Origin: an uncultured Actinomycetes bacterium
Lineage (GTDB): Bacteria > Actinomycetota > Acidimicrobiia > Acidimicrobiales > RAAP-2
Direction of reading: 5' to 3'
DNA: 64,000 bases
NCBI GenBank assembly: GCA_903825895.1
Contig: CAIKCI010000035.1
Location: 1-64,000 of the forward strand
The first letter of the stretch is position 1. Each line of letters opens with the position of its first letter. Below, one piece after another: positions 17,728-26,559 of the stretch. The notes below the pieces were generated by a model, which was given only the letters and a program-made list of their open reading frames with translations, had not been told where the DNA came from and did no database searches. Made by a program: the position numbers and the translations under genes.

Positions 17728-18594
17728 ATGACGACGGCGGCACTGAACGGTATTGAGATTTGTTACGAATGTTTCGGCGATCCTGACGGTGAACCGCTGC
17801 TTTTGATTCATGGGCTCGGGGCGCAGTACACCGATTGGGACCCAGCGTTCACCGCACTCTTTGTGGATCAGGGGTTTTGGGTGATCGAGTTCGATAATCG
17901 AGACGTCGGCCAGTCGACGTGGTTCGATGAACGGGGAACTCCTGATTTCGGAGCGATCCTCGCCGGAGACCAAGGCCAAGCCACCTACCTGATTGCGGAC
18001 TTGGCGAGCGATGCGGCGGCACTGGTCTCGCACGTGGGGCTCTCTGCGGTGAACGTCCTCGGCGTCTCGATGGGCGGAATGATCGCCCAGCAGTTCGCCA
18101 TTGACTATCCCTCAATGACCAAGACCTTGACGTCGATCATGTCAACACCAGACCCCACCGAGGTCGGCCAGCCAACCACTGAAGCTGTGATGGCGTTGAT
18201 GCAACCAGCGGAAAGCCAGCGCCAAGCAGCCATCGATCAATCCATAGCGACGGCCAAAATTATTGGTTCGACGGGGTTTGACTTCGACGAGGATGCCGCA
18301 CGGGCCCGTGCAGCGATCCACTTCGATCGAGGCCACCACCCCGATGGTGCGGCTCGTCAGACCGCGGCGATTTTCTGCTCACCGGATCGTCGACCAGGCT
18401 TGGCGCAGGTTTCAGTCCCTGCACTGGTGATTCATGGCGACATCGACCCGCTCGTCACCTTGCCTGGTGGCGAAGCGACGGCGGCAGCTCTCAGGGACGC
18501 CGACCTCTGGATTGTTCCTGGAATGGGCCACGACCTCCCTCGAGCGATTTGGCCAGAACTTGTTGACCGAGTCAAAGAACTCACGAGTCGCTAA
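17728..18594 (+). CDS. Alpha/beta-fold hydrolase
   Basis: A 288-residue protein of the alpha/beta hydrolase fold. The oxyanion-hole motif is LIHGLGAQYTDWD, the nucleophile elbow is GVSMGGM with Ser as nucleophile, the acid is probably in HGDIDPLV and the catalytic His is in GMGHDLPR. It resembles esterases of the mycobacterial type. The substrate is unknown. ATG 17728 follows GAGGGGG; a GTG directly upstream is also possible. Its stop is shared in a CTAA tetramer with the convergent ABC transporter. Confidence 0.88.
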   Translation: MTTAALNGIEICYECFGDPDGEPLLLIHGLGAQYTDWDPAFTALFVDQGFWVIEFDNRDVGQSTWFDERGTPDFGAILAGDQGQATYLIADLASDAAALVSHVGLSAVNVLGVSMGGMIAQQFAIDYPSMTKTLTSIMSTPDPTEVGQPTTEAVMALMQPAESQRQAAIDQSIATAKIIGSTGFDFDEDAARARAAIHFDRGHHPDGAARQTAAIFCSPDRRPGLAQVSVPALVIHGDIDPLVTLPGGEATAAALRDADLWIVPGMGHDLPRAIWPELVDRVKELTSR

Positions 18595-20561
18595 GTCGCT
18601 GGAGCCTCATCTGGGTCTGGGATGAGGCCAGATTGTGACCAGGTGGCAAACATCTGGGCGTAGTGGCTTTGATCGCTCATGAGATCAGCATGCGATCCGA
18701 CCTCGACGATGCGACCTTGTTGGATCACCACAATGCGATCTGCACGCTGAGCCGTGGAGAGACGGTGAGCAATTAACACCGCAGTCCGTGATTCAAGCAG
18801 TGCGTCAAGCGCGTGCTCGACCGCAGTCTCTGAGGCGAGGTCGAGCGATGAGGTTGCTTCATCGAGGACTAAGACCCGTGGCTGGGCGATGAACGCCCGC
18901 CCAAGTGCCAAAAGTTGTCGCTCTCCGGCAGAAAGGGTCTGTCCGCGTTCATGGACGATCGTCTCGACGCCAAGAGGGAGACGATCGATGAGATCACGCA
19001 ACCCCACACGATCGATCGCTTCGTCGACATCGTCACCAGTGGCATCAGCTCGAGCAAAGGTCAGATTGTCTTTAATGGTTCCGGCGAACAAGAACGGTTC
19101 CTGGGGAACGACACCCAGTTGGCGTCGCAACGACTGTTGGGTGACCTCACGGAGATCATGATCATCAATTGAGACCATCCCAGAGTCGGGATCGTAGAAA
19201 CGGATAATGAGTTTGGCCAATGTTGATTTCCCGCCACCGGTTGGGCCAACAAAGGCAATGGTCTCTCCGGGGTGAATCGACAAGTTGATGTCATGGAGCA
19301 CGGGGCGTTCGGGGTCGTAGCCAAACGAGACGTTGTCAAAGCGAATCGCACCTTGGATCGAATCCAGCGTTGTGGCTTCTGGTGCATCCATGACAGAGGG
19401 TTCGGTCTCTAAGAGCGTGCGGAGTTTGATGATTGATGAACGACTTTGCTGGACCGAGTTGTACTGCTGAACGAGAAGCTGGATGGGTTGGAAGAATCGA
19501 TTGAGATAAAGAAAGAACGCGATAAGGGCACCAATGGATAACGAGTGATGAAGCACCATGTCGCCGCCGATGCCAAGCAAAATTGCTTGGCCCAAGACCC
19601 CGATGGTCAAACTTCCGGGTCCAAAGATAGCGTTGACGCGGCCCGTGATGACGTTGGCGTCACGGTAGTGACCGACGACTTCTCGGTGATTCGTGACATT
19701 CCTGGCTTGGCGGTTATAGGAGGCCACCACGCGTACCCCTTGGAGGGACTCGGAAAGATCAGAGAGGACTGCGGCGATGCCATCGCGCACTCGGTCGTAG
19801 CCGCGCTCAGAGGCATGGTGGAACCACCACGAGAGCAGTGCAAGTGGAGGGACAATGAGGCCAACCGTGATCGCAGCCAACACGGGGTTGAGGAGGAAAA
19901 GGATGATGGTGATCGTGACCATCGTCAACGCTTGGAGGGCGAACTGACTGAGCCCATCTTGGAGTAATTGCTGAAGGTTCTCGATGTCACTGGTCATACG
20001 AGTCATGACCACTCCGGCTTTTTCTTCCGTATAGAAGTCAAGGCCGAGCCGTTGAAGGTGTTTGAACACTCGAATCCTCAGGTTATGCATCACCCGAGTG
20101 GAAAGTCGCCCTGAGGCGCGTACCTGAGAGCGCTGTGCGACGGATCCAATGATCACAATGATGAGATAAGCAATCGCCGACCAGAGCACAACGGAGTAAC
20201 TGTGGTGCCCATTTGCCATCCCGTTGTTCACGGCATAAGCCGTGAGGGCTGGCCCCAACTGACTCGTGATGGCGACAATGACGACCAGGACTGCTGACCA
20301 CGACATGAGTCCTGGGTGTTCCAATAAGAGTTTGGTGAGGGTGAGTTGTTCTCGTTCTTGTGGTTCGGGTCGAGGACTAAAAGAAATGTCAGACGGCTGA
20401 CGCAAGGTCTCGGTGAGCAAGATCTTGTCGACGCCAAGTTGCAACTCACTCGGAATCCCTGCAAACGGGAGTCCCGGCTGTCCGCCACTCGGTCCTCGGC
20501 TTCCTCCCATTGGAGCGCCGCCGCCGAAGCCACCGCCACCGAATCCTCCACCCCAGGCCAT
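18591..20561 (-). CDS. ABC exporter half-transporter, consensus Walker B
   Basis: A 656-residue type IV ABC exporter with TMD then NBD. The first 30 residues are a glycine-rich tail (GGGFGGGGFGGG). Six membrane helices span about 75-370. The NBD has Walker A GPTGGGKST and Walker B VLVLDEATSSLD with the catalytic Glu, but the signature is LSAGE instead of LSGGQ. Its partner at 20561-22411 has the opposite defects, so together they form an asymmetric heterodimer. The ATG overlaps the partner's TGA by one base. Similar actinobacterial pairs (Rv1272c/Rv1273c type) export lipids or drugs; the substrate here is unknown. Confidence 0.92.
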   Translation of the reverse strand: MAWGGGFGGGGFGGGAPMGGSRGPSGGQPGLPFAGIPSELQLGVDKILLTETLRQPSDISFSPRPEPQEREQLTLTKLLLEHPGLMSWSAVLVVIVAITSQLGPALTAYAVNNGMANGHHSYSVVLWSAIAYLIIVIIGSVAQRSQVRASGRLSTRVMHNLRIRVFKHLQRLGLDFYTEEKAGVVMTRMTSDIENLQQLLQDGLSQFALQALTMVTITIILFLLNPVLAAITVGLIVPPLALLSWWFHHASERGYDRVRDGIAAVLSDLSESLQGVRVVASYNRQARNVTNHREVVGHYRDANVITGRVNAIFGPGSLTIGVLGQAILLGIGGDMVLHHSLSIGALIAFFLYLNRFFQPIQLLVQQYNSVQQSRSSIIKLRTLLETEPSVMDAPEATTLDSIQGAIRFDNVSFGYDPERPVLHDINLSIHPGETIAFVGPTGGGKSTLAKLIIRFYDPDSGMVSIDDHDLREVTQQSLRRQLGVVPQEPFLFAGTIKDNLTFARADATGDDVDEAIDRVGLRDLIDRLPLGVETIVHERGQTLSAGERQLLALGRAFIAQPRVLVLDEATSSLDLASETAVEHALDALLESRTAVLIAHRLSTAQRADRIVVIQQGRIVEVGSHADLMSDQSHYAQMFATWSQSGLIPDPDEAPAT

Positions 20562-22411
20562 CAGGCTTCTCCTCCTCGTGTGGTGGGGATGACCGACGCT
20601 TCAACTTGGGCGAGGACTTCGCCGTATTCAGGAACATCGCGGAGGAGATCTTCGTGATGGCCCGTTGCGATAATTCGGCCCCCATCAATCAGCGCCACGC
20701 GACTCGCAAGTGAGATCGTTGATAAGCGATGGGCCACAATCAACGTGGTGCGCGATTTGAGCAAGGTGACAAATGCGCCATGAATCTCTTGTTCGATTTT
20801 TACGTCGATGGCACTCGTCGCATCATCGAGAATCAAAATTGGTGGGTTTAATAAGAGGCTTCGGGCGATGGAAAGACGTTGGCGTTGACCCCCAGAGAGG
20901 GTGTACCCACGTTCCCCAACCACGGTGTCGTAGCCCTCGGGAAGCGCCGTGATGAAGTCGTGCGCGTGGGCCGCCTTGGCTGCAGCTTCGACGGCAGCTC
21001 GACTTGCGTCAGGTCGCCCATAGGCGATGTTGTCGGCGATCGAAATCGAAAAAAGAAATGAGTCATCGAGGACAACGCCAACATTCGCGCGCAGTGAAGT
21101 CATCGTGGCGTCTCGTACATCGTGGCCGTCGATCGAAACTGAACCATCTTGCACGTCGTAGAAGCGCAACAAGAGGCGAGCAACAGTGGATTTCCCCGAA
21201 CCAGTTCGCCCAACGAGAGCGACGGTTTCCCCTGCTTCAATAGTGAGATCAAAGTCCTTGAGAATCGGTTGGTTTTCGTTGTAGGAGAAGGAAACATTTC
21301 GAAAGTTCACGAGGCCAGCAGGGTTTTCGAGGTCGTAGGCTCCAGGCTTTTCAACAATGTCCGGGCGCTCGTCCATGATTTCAAAAATCCGGTCGGCAGA
21401 AGCAGCAGCGCGCTGGCCCATCATGATGAGCATGCCGAGCATCATGAATGGTGCTTGAAGCATTAGGAGGTAGGCATTAAAGGCCAAGATGGCGCCGATC
21501 CCGACTTTTCCTTGAATGACCATGATTCCGCCGAACACGAGAACGAGGGCGAGACCAACTTGAGGGAGGTTCTGGAGAATCGGGGTGAACCGGGCACGGT
21601 AGTCAGCATCCTTGATGTAGGCCCAGGATACGCCGCTGCTGGCATCGGCCAAGGTATTGATCTCCTTTTGTTCTTGAGCAAAGGACTTGACGACGCGCAC
21701 CCCGTTGATATTTTCGTCCGTGATGGTGGCTACTTCAGCCAGTCGAGCTTGGATGATCCACGAGATTGGGAACATAGCGTTGCGCATGCGCACGCCAGTC
21801 CAAAAGAGAATCGGCATCGTCGCCATGGCAATCAGGGCGAGCGGTATGTCAATGCTGAGCATGAAGATGAATGCAATGAGCCCAATTGCACATTGAATGA
21901 TGATCTGCGGGGCGAAGGTGGCGTACATCTGAACTGAACGAATGTCTGAGTTCGCTCGGGAAATTAACTGTCCTGATTGCGTTCGGTCATAAAAGGAGAA
22001 TGACATCAGCGACAGGTGCTCGTAGATCAAGTTCCGAAGATCAAACTCAAAGTCATAGGCCGAACGGAAGAGAAGCCATCGAGCGAGAAAACCTGCTATT
22101 CCACCGACAATTCCGATTGCGATAATTAGTTCGACGTAGTGGTGAAGCGGGACGCTGTGCGTTTGGATTGATCGGTCAAGAGCTTGGTTGAGAAGGTTGG
22201 GGACCAATACCTGGAGCACCAAGCTCAAAAATGAAAACGAAAGTGCTCCGATGAACGGCCATTTGCGGGCCACTAAGAGCGGGATGACGCGTTGCCACCA
22301 CTTCTTCTCGGGATCGGGATCAATCTGAGAGGGAGGCCGTCCGTAGTTGCTGGCGGAGGGTGGCGGTTCGTAGGCCGAGGATGGTTGACCGCTTTCGCGT
22401 GTGGCTCTCAT
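20561..22411 (-). CDS. ABC exporter half-transporter, degenerate Walker B
   Basis: About 616 residues from ATG 22411, first gene of the pair. A proline/serine-rich N-terminus precedes six membrane helices. The NBD has Walker A GRTGSGKST and a canonical LSGGQRQR signature, but Walker B reads ILILDDATSAID, with Asp where the catalytic Glu is expected. This is the degenerate subunit of heterodimeric exporters: its Walker B pairs with the partner's LSAGE to form the inactive site. GTG starts upstream (to 22444) are possible. It is divergent from upp. Confidence 0.92.
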   Translation of the reverse strand: MRATRESGQPSSAYEPPPSASNYGRPPSQIDPDPEKKWWQRVIPLLVARKWPFIGALSFSFLSLVLQVLVPNLLNQALDRSIQTHSVPLHHYVELIIAIGIVGGIAGFLARWLLFRSAYDFEFDLRNLIYEHLSLMSFSFYDRTQSGQLISRANSDIRSVQMYATFAPQIIIQCAIGLIAFIFMLSIDIPLALIAMATMPILFWTGVRMRNAMFPISWIIQARLAEVATITDENINGVRVVKSFAQEQKEINTLADASSGVSWAYIKDADYRARFTPILQNLPQVGLALVLVFGGIMVIQGKVGIGAILAFNAYLLMLQAPFMMLGMLIMMGQRAAASADRIFEIMDERPDIVEKPGAYDLENPAGLVNFRNVSFSYNENQPILKDFDLTIEAGETVALVGRTGSGKSTVARLLLRFYDVQDGSVSIDGHDVRDATMTSLRANVGVVLDDSFLFSISIADNIAYGRPDASRAAVEAAAKAAHAHDFITALPEGYDTVVGERGYTLSGGQRQRLSIARSLLLNPPILILDDATSAIDVKIEQEIHGAFVTLLKSRTTLIVAHRLSTISLASRVALIDGGRIIATGHHEDLLRDVPEYGEVLAQVEASVIPTTRGGEA

Positions 22412-22557
22412 CGCTGTTGACCCACTCCCTGGCTCTGCCAGCAACGAAGGAGCAAAAAGAACATCATCAAGATCCCAGCCTAATGAGTTCTCACGAAGCA
22501 GAATTCGCCAAGCAGGGCTCTGACGTCACTGAGGCCCGCACGGTAGCCTTGGGGATC

Positions 22558-23196
22558 ATGGAAAATGTGACGACCCTCGAGGACCACACACTGGTGGCCC
22601 ACCGGCTCAGCGAGTTGCGCTCTGTGGAAAGCGACCAAAACAGATTTGGGTCGCTCGTTTCAACGATTACGTCGGCATTGGCTCATGAAGCGTTCCGCAA
22701 CTTGCCTTCGAAACCAGTACTGATTGATACGCCCGTTCTTGCGGGTGCTCCGGGTGCGGCCGTTCTTGACGAGATTGTCGTCGTCCCAATTTTGCGTGCC
22801 GGTCTCGGGATGGTCCCAGCAATTCAAGAAGCACTCCCGAGCACCCGTTTGGCCTGTGTTGGTCTCAAGCGAAATGAGGCAACGCTTCAGCCGGACCTCT
22901 ATTTCGATGGTCTTCCCGGCGATTTGACGGGAGTCACCGTGGTGATCTGCGATCCCATGTTGGCCACCGGAGGTTCCCTTGGTTATGTCGCGGCCATGGT
23001 GCAAGAGCGTGGAGCGAGCAAGGTCGTGGCCCTCTGTATCTTGGCCTCGCAAGAGGGCCTCGCTCGTTTTGTGAGCGCACATCCAAACGTGAAAGTTGTC
23101 GTCGCAGCGGTCGACCCAGAACTCAACAACCATGGCTACATCGTCCCCGGCCTAGGAGATGCAGGGGACCGGCTTTTCGGCCTTCCTGTTCGCTAA
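22558..23196 (+). CDS. upp: Uracil phosphoribosyltransferase
   Basis: About 212 residues, matching the usual Upp length of about 208. The N-terminus has the family pattern DHTLVAHRLSELR, then PILRAGLGM, and the PRPP-binding loop CDPMLATGGS at 131-140. The C-terminal NNHGYIVPGLGDAGDRLFG is diagnostic. It converts uracil plus PRPP into UMP. I chose ATG 22558 because longer starts (22480 or earlier) add a tail absent from the family. It faces the cytosine deaminase gene, which supplies uracil. Confidence 0.95.
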   Translation: MENVTTLEDHTLVAHRLSELRSVESDQNRFGSLVSTITSALAHEAFRNLPSKPVLIDTPVLAGAPGAAVLDEIVVVPILRAGLGMVPAIQEALPSTRLACVGLKRNEATLQPDLYFDGLPGDLTGVTVVICDPMLATGGSLGYVAAMVQERGASKVVALCILASQEGLARFVSAHPNVKVVVAAVDPELNNHGYIVPGLGDAGDRLFGLPVR

Positions 23197-23206
23197 CTCA
23201 AAAAGC

Positions 23207-23677
23207 TTAGAGGCCGATATCTTCGTTCCAGAGTTCTGGGTGTTCATGGGTAAACGTGCTCAGCAGTTCGATGCACTCGGCATCTTCGAGGATGGTGATC
23301 TCTACGCCGAGTTCTTCAAGCCATTCGTGGCCACCTGAAAATGTGGTGGCTTCGCCGATCACGACCGCGCCGATGTTGAATTGTCGTACGAGCCCCGAAC
23401 AGTACCAACACGGGGACAAGGTCGTGACCATAACGCAGTCGGGATAGTCGCGTCGCCGACCGGCTTTACGAAACGCGTCGGTTTCAGCGTGGACCGACGC
23501 ATCATCTTCTTGAACTCGTCGGTTGTGGCCTTGACCAAGAAGCGTTCCATTGCGATGGAACAGGGCGGCTCCGATGGGGATACCACCTTCGCTGAGACCG
23601 AGTCGGGCCTCATCCAATGCGACGCTCAGCATCGATTGTGCTTGACCTTGAGTGAGTCGAGACTGCATAATCTCCAC
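23207..23677 (-). CDS. Cytosine deaminase, fungal-type zinc fold
   Basis: About 153-156 residues of the CMP/dCMP deaminase fold. The zinc site is HAE followed by PCWYC (His60, Glu62, Cys87 and Cys90 when counted from ATG 23668). The TTLSPCWYC and VVIGEATTFSGGHEWL segments resemble yeast-type cytosine deaminase rather than tRNA adenosine deaminase. It turns cytosine into uracil. The neighbours fit exactly: cytosine-type permease upstream, upp downstream. Starts at GTG 23677 or ATG 23668 are both possible. A terminator separates it from the permease gene. Confidence 0.9.
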   Translation of the reverse strand: MEIMQSRLTQGQAQSMLSVALDEARLGLSEGGIPIGAALFHRNGTLLGQGHNRRVQEDDASVHAETDAFRKAGRRRDYPDCVMVTTLSPCWYCSGLVRQFNIGAVVIGEATTFSGGHEWLEELGVEITILEDAECIELLSTFTHEHPELWNEDIGL

Positions 23678-23695
23678 ATTAGATCGTAGAAAGAA

Positions 23696-23728
23696 GAAAC
23701 GCCCGGGTCGCGATGACCCGGGCGTTTC
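23696..23728 (-). terminator. Strong hairpin terminator after permease gene
   Basis: A perfect 14-bp stem, GAAACGCCCGGGTC with GACCCGGGCGTTTC, and a 5-nt loop (23710-23714). On the minus strand it is followed by TTCTTTCT. It should end or attenuate the permease transcript before the deaminase gene. Confidence 0.75.
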
Positions 23729-23746
23729 TCTTCACTTTCTTGAACC

Positions 23747-25264
23747 TTATGAACCGAGCAGCGCATCCTGCTTGGCTCGTTGCTTCTTGACGGTTCCAGT
23801 GGCCGAAGCGATGATCAGGTAAGCGAGTCCACCAACGATCAGGCCCATGAACACACTGAAGTCAGCACCCGTCAGACCCGCTCCGGTCCACTCGTTCCCC
23901 GTGCTTGCGGTGATGGGGTGCATCCAGTCGGGAATACGGAAGGTCGTATTCAGCGCCGAAAGAGCCGCAACCATACCGATTAGTTGGGCAGCAACTGCCG
24001 ACCAGTTAATACCCCCATTGGCCCAGTAAATACTGGTCTTGTCGGTCTTTTGAAGTTCAGAGGGAACATAGCGGTACTTTCGCATGATCCAGTCCACGAG
24101 ATAGATCGCACACCATGGGGCGATCCAGATGATCAACAGGTCAACAAAGTCCTTCAAGTAGACCGAGAAGCTCGAGTTCAAGACGGCGTAGATGGTGATG
24201 AAGAGACAGATAATGCTGTCGAGCACCACTGCTTGGTAGCGCTTGAGCTTGAGACCCAGAGCCTGGAGTGTGACGCCGGAAGAATAGAGGTCCAGTGAGT
24301 TAATCCCGAAGAGTTGGACGATGACGAACAGCATAAAGATCACGACGAACCAACTGGGGATCGTGCTCTGATTCTGGAATGCTTCAAAGGGGTTTGAGCC
24401 ATTCCATATTGCTGCTGCATCGCTGGGCTTGGTCAAGAAGGTGTAGACCAGTGCCCCTAAGGTCATGACGACCATTTCAGGGACTGCACCGCCGAGGAAG
24501 AGCCATCCGACGACCTTTCCTTTTGGAGCACCTGAATCTAAGTAGCGCGAGTAATCATTTCCGCACTCGGTCCATCCAAGTCCCGACAAGGTGATGGTGA
24601 ACGCGAGGCCGGCGGTCCAGAGCTGCCAGGTAACCCAGGGTTGTGCTTTGATGCCCGGGTCGGCGTGACCAGCGGAAAATGCCAAAAGGACAATGAAGAT
24701 AATCCCGAATGGAATGATCAAGGCCTTGAGAACCTTCACCATGGTGGCGTGGCCCAAGTACGGCATGAGCATTTGAATGCCAACGGCCACGATGACGAGG
24801 ATGACCTTGAGTCCACTGCTTGTGTGGACGCCCGCTTTGTTGAACAAGATGAGGGAGGCGCCCACAATCAAGATCAATCCTTCGACTTCAAAGCCCAATT
24901 GCGTGATCCAGTTAAAGAATGCGACCATACGCGAACCGTTCGGTCCGAAGCCTGCCCGGTTTGAACCAAAAACTGTCGTTCCAGTCTCTGGGCCTTGCAG
25001 CGAACAAAGGCCAACGAGGAACCATGAAAGATTCCCGATGACGATGAGGCTGAGTGCCTGCCAAAAGGAAAAGCCAAAGCCCATAAGGACTGCGCCATAG
25101 ACGAAGTATTCAATATTGAGGCTGGCCCCGGCCCACATACCGGCAATGTCTCGTGGTTTTGCCCATCGCTCGTTTTCGGGAATGAAGTCGATTCCACGTT
25201 GTTCAACATGGAATGCAAGGTCCTCCTCCGGGAGCCCCTGGGTTGGATCAACAGTTGCGGTCAC
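23747..25264 (-). CDS. NCS1 cytosine/purine permease
   Basis: A 505-residue integral membrane protein with about twelve helices, the usual NCS1 number. The cytosolic N-terminus carries RGIDFIPENERWAKPRD, then the family motif MWAGASLNIEYFV and GPETGTTVFGSNRAGFG. This is the CodB/PurP pattern. It is likely a proton- or sodium-coupled importer of cytosine, inferred from the adjacent deaminase and upp. GTG 25264 is preceded by a strong AAGGAGG. The transcript ends at the 23696 hairpin. Confidence 0.9.
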   Translation of the reverse strand: MTATVDPTQGLPEEDLAFHVEQRGIDFIPENERWAKPRDIAGMWAGASLNIEYFVYGAVLMGFGFSFWQALSLIVIGNLSWFLVGLCSLQGPETGTTVFGSNRAGFGPNGSRMVAFFNWITQLGFEVEGLILIVGASLILFNKAGVHTSSGLKVILVIVAVGIQMLMPYLGHATMVKVLKALIIPFGIIFIVLLAFSAGHADPGIKAQPWVTWQLWTAGLAFTITLSGLGWTECGNDYSRYLDSGAPKGKVVGWLFLGGAVPEMVVMTLGALVYTFLTKPSDAAAIWNGSNPFEAFQNQSTIPSWFVVIFMLFVIVQLFGINSLDLYSSGVTLQALGLKLKRYQAVVLDSIICLFITIYAVLNSSFSVYLKDFVDLLIIWIAPWCAIYLVDWIMRKYRYVPSELQKTDKTSIYWANGGINWSAVAAQLIGMVAALSALNTTFRIPDWMHPITASTGNEWTGAGLTGADFSVFMGLIVGGLAYLIIASATGTVKKQRAKQDALLGS

Positions 25265-25572
25265 TCTTCCTCCTTGGTTTTATGTTGGTGCTGCATTGAG
25301 AGATTGATCCCCGACCGATCAGATGCTCGTAGTGAGTCTGCCCGACAACGGAGCATGTTGTCATTTTCGTGGCGACACGACGATGGCCGTCGTGGCACAA
25401 TGGAAAAAAAATAGTGCTCACGCTGACGTCGCAGACGACAGGGCCGTCCGCGATGAGAGGCGTTGCTCCAGGATTCTTCTGGTGTCGCCCGTGAACTCAT
25501 TTTCCTCCGCCCCAGATGGCATTCCATCTGCCCTCCCTCTTCTTTAGCCCAAAGCGGGCCTTGGATGTGGGA
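25265..25572. other. Divergent intergenic region
   Basis: About 300 nt between the divergent permease and ABC ATPase genes. It holds the permease Shine-Dalgarno (about 25267-25273), an A8 tract near 25405, and an 18-bp hairpin/palindrome at 25512. I see no recognisable riboswitch, RNA gene or convincing ORF. Confidence 0.5.
25512..25529. promoter_or_regulatory. Inverted repeat CAGATGG-N4-CCATCTG
   Basis: A perfect 7-bp inverted repeat with a 4-nt centre, about 43 nt before the ATPase start chosen here. It may be an operator or an mRNA hairpin. No second copy was found. Confidence 0.35.
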
Positions 25573-26559
25573 ATGTTGAGGGAAATGAAACGCAAAAGAA
25601 AAAATATTCATCCGCCTGAAATATTTGACGGGACGCTTCAGCCCATCGTGGCTGCCCATGACCTGGTAAAACGCTTCGACTCCTTCGTGGCCGTCGACGG
25701 GATTGACGTCGAGATCTTCCAGGGTGAGTCCTTCGGGTTCTTGGGACCAAACGGAGCAGGGAAGACTTCAACGATGCGCATGATCTCGTGCATGTCGCCT
25801 GCGAGCGGAGGTTCGTTGCGTGTCTTAGGGAGAGATCCTGCTGTTGCGGGTGCGCAAATTCGCTCTCGACTGGGACTGGTTCCCCAAGAGGACACGCTGG
25901 AATTGGAATTGACGGTGCTCGACAATATGTTGATCTACGGACGGTATTTCGATCTTCCAAAGAAGGAGATCCTTGAGCGCACCACCAGGCTTTTAGATTT
26001 TGCTCAGCTGTCGGATCGGCGAGATGAAAAAGTGGATCACCTCTCCGGGGGAATGAAACGGCGCCTCACGATTGCTCGAGCGTTGATTTCCGAGCCCGAT
26101 CTCTTGATCTTGGATGAACCCACGACTGGTCTTGACCCTCAAGCCCGCCATCTCTTGTGGGACCGGCTCTACCGCTTGAAGGCCGAAGGGGTGACCTTAA
26201 TCATCACCACGCACTACATGGATGAAGCCGAGCAACTCTGCGACCGTTTGGTGGTCATGGATCATGGCAAGATTGTGGCCACGGGGGCGCCTCGGGATTT
26301 GATTGTCGAACATTCAACGAGAGAAGTGCTCGAGTTGCGCTTTGGTATCGATGGCCACCTGCCGCATGTTGGCGGGCTTCAAGATCTTGCTGAACGCATT
26401 GAGGTACTTCCCGATCGACTGTTGCTCTACGTCGATGACGGCGATGATGCACTCTCGATGATCCACCGCCGCGGTTTGGTTCCAGAAAGTGCGCTCGTTC
26501 GACGATCCACCCTTGAAGATGTGTTCTTGCACTTGACCGGACGAACGTTGGTCGATTAG
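25573..26559 (+). CDS. ABC ATPase, NodI/DrrA-like
   Basis: About 328 residues. It has Walker A GPNGAGKTS, signature LSGGMKRRLTIARAL, Walker B LLILDEPTTGLD and the H-loop TTHYMDEAEQLCD. This is the pattern of ATPases paired with ABC-2 permeases for lipid-linked glycans or drugs, with the closest feel to NodI/DrrA. The start is uncertain (25573 or 25585; ATG 25516 is also in frame). Its stop TAG overlaps the GTG start of the first permease by one base, so the three genes form a coupled operon. Confidence 0.92.
   Translation: MLREMKRKRKNIHPPEIFDGTLQPIVAAHDLVKRFDSFVAVDGIDVEIFQGESFGFLGPNGAGKTSTMRMISCMSPASGGSLRVLGRDPAVAGAQIRSRLGLVPQEDTLELELTVLDNMLIYGRYFDLPKKEILERTTRLLDFAQLSDRRDEKVDHLSGGMKRRLTIARALISEPDLLILDEPTTGLDPQARHLLWDRLYRLKAEGVTLIITTHYMDEAEQLCDRLVVMDHGKIVATGAPRDLIVEHSTREVLELRFGIDGHLPHVGGLQDLAERIEVLPDRLLLYVDDGDDALSMIHRRGLVPESALVRRSTLEDVFLHLTGRTLVD

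Noticed and set aside
25265-25572. Possible riboswitch before the cytosine permease
   Set aside because: I looked for conserved purine/preQ1-like or other aptamer cores on the minus strand and saw none; only a Shine-Dalgarno and an A-tract.
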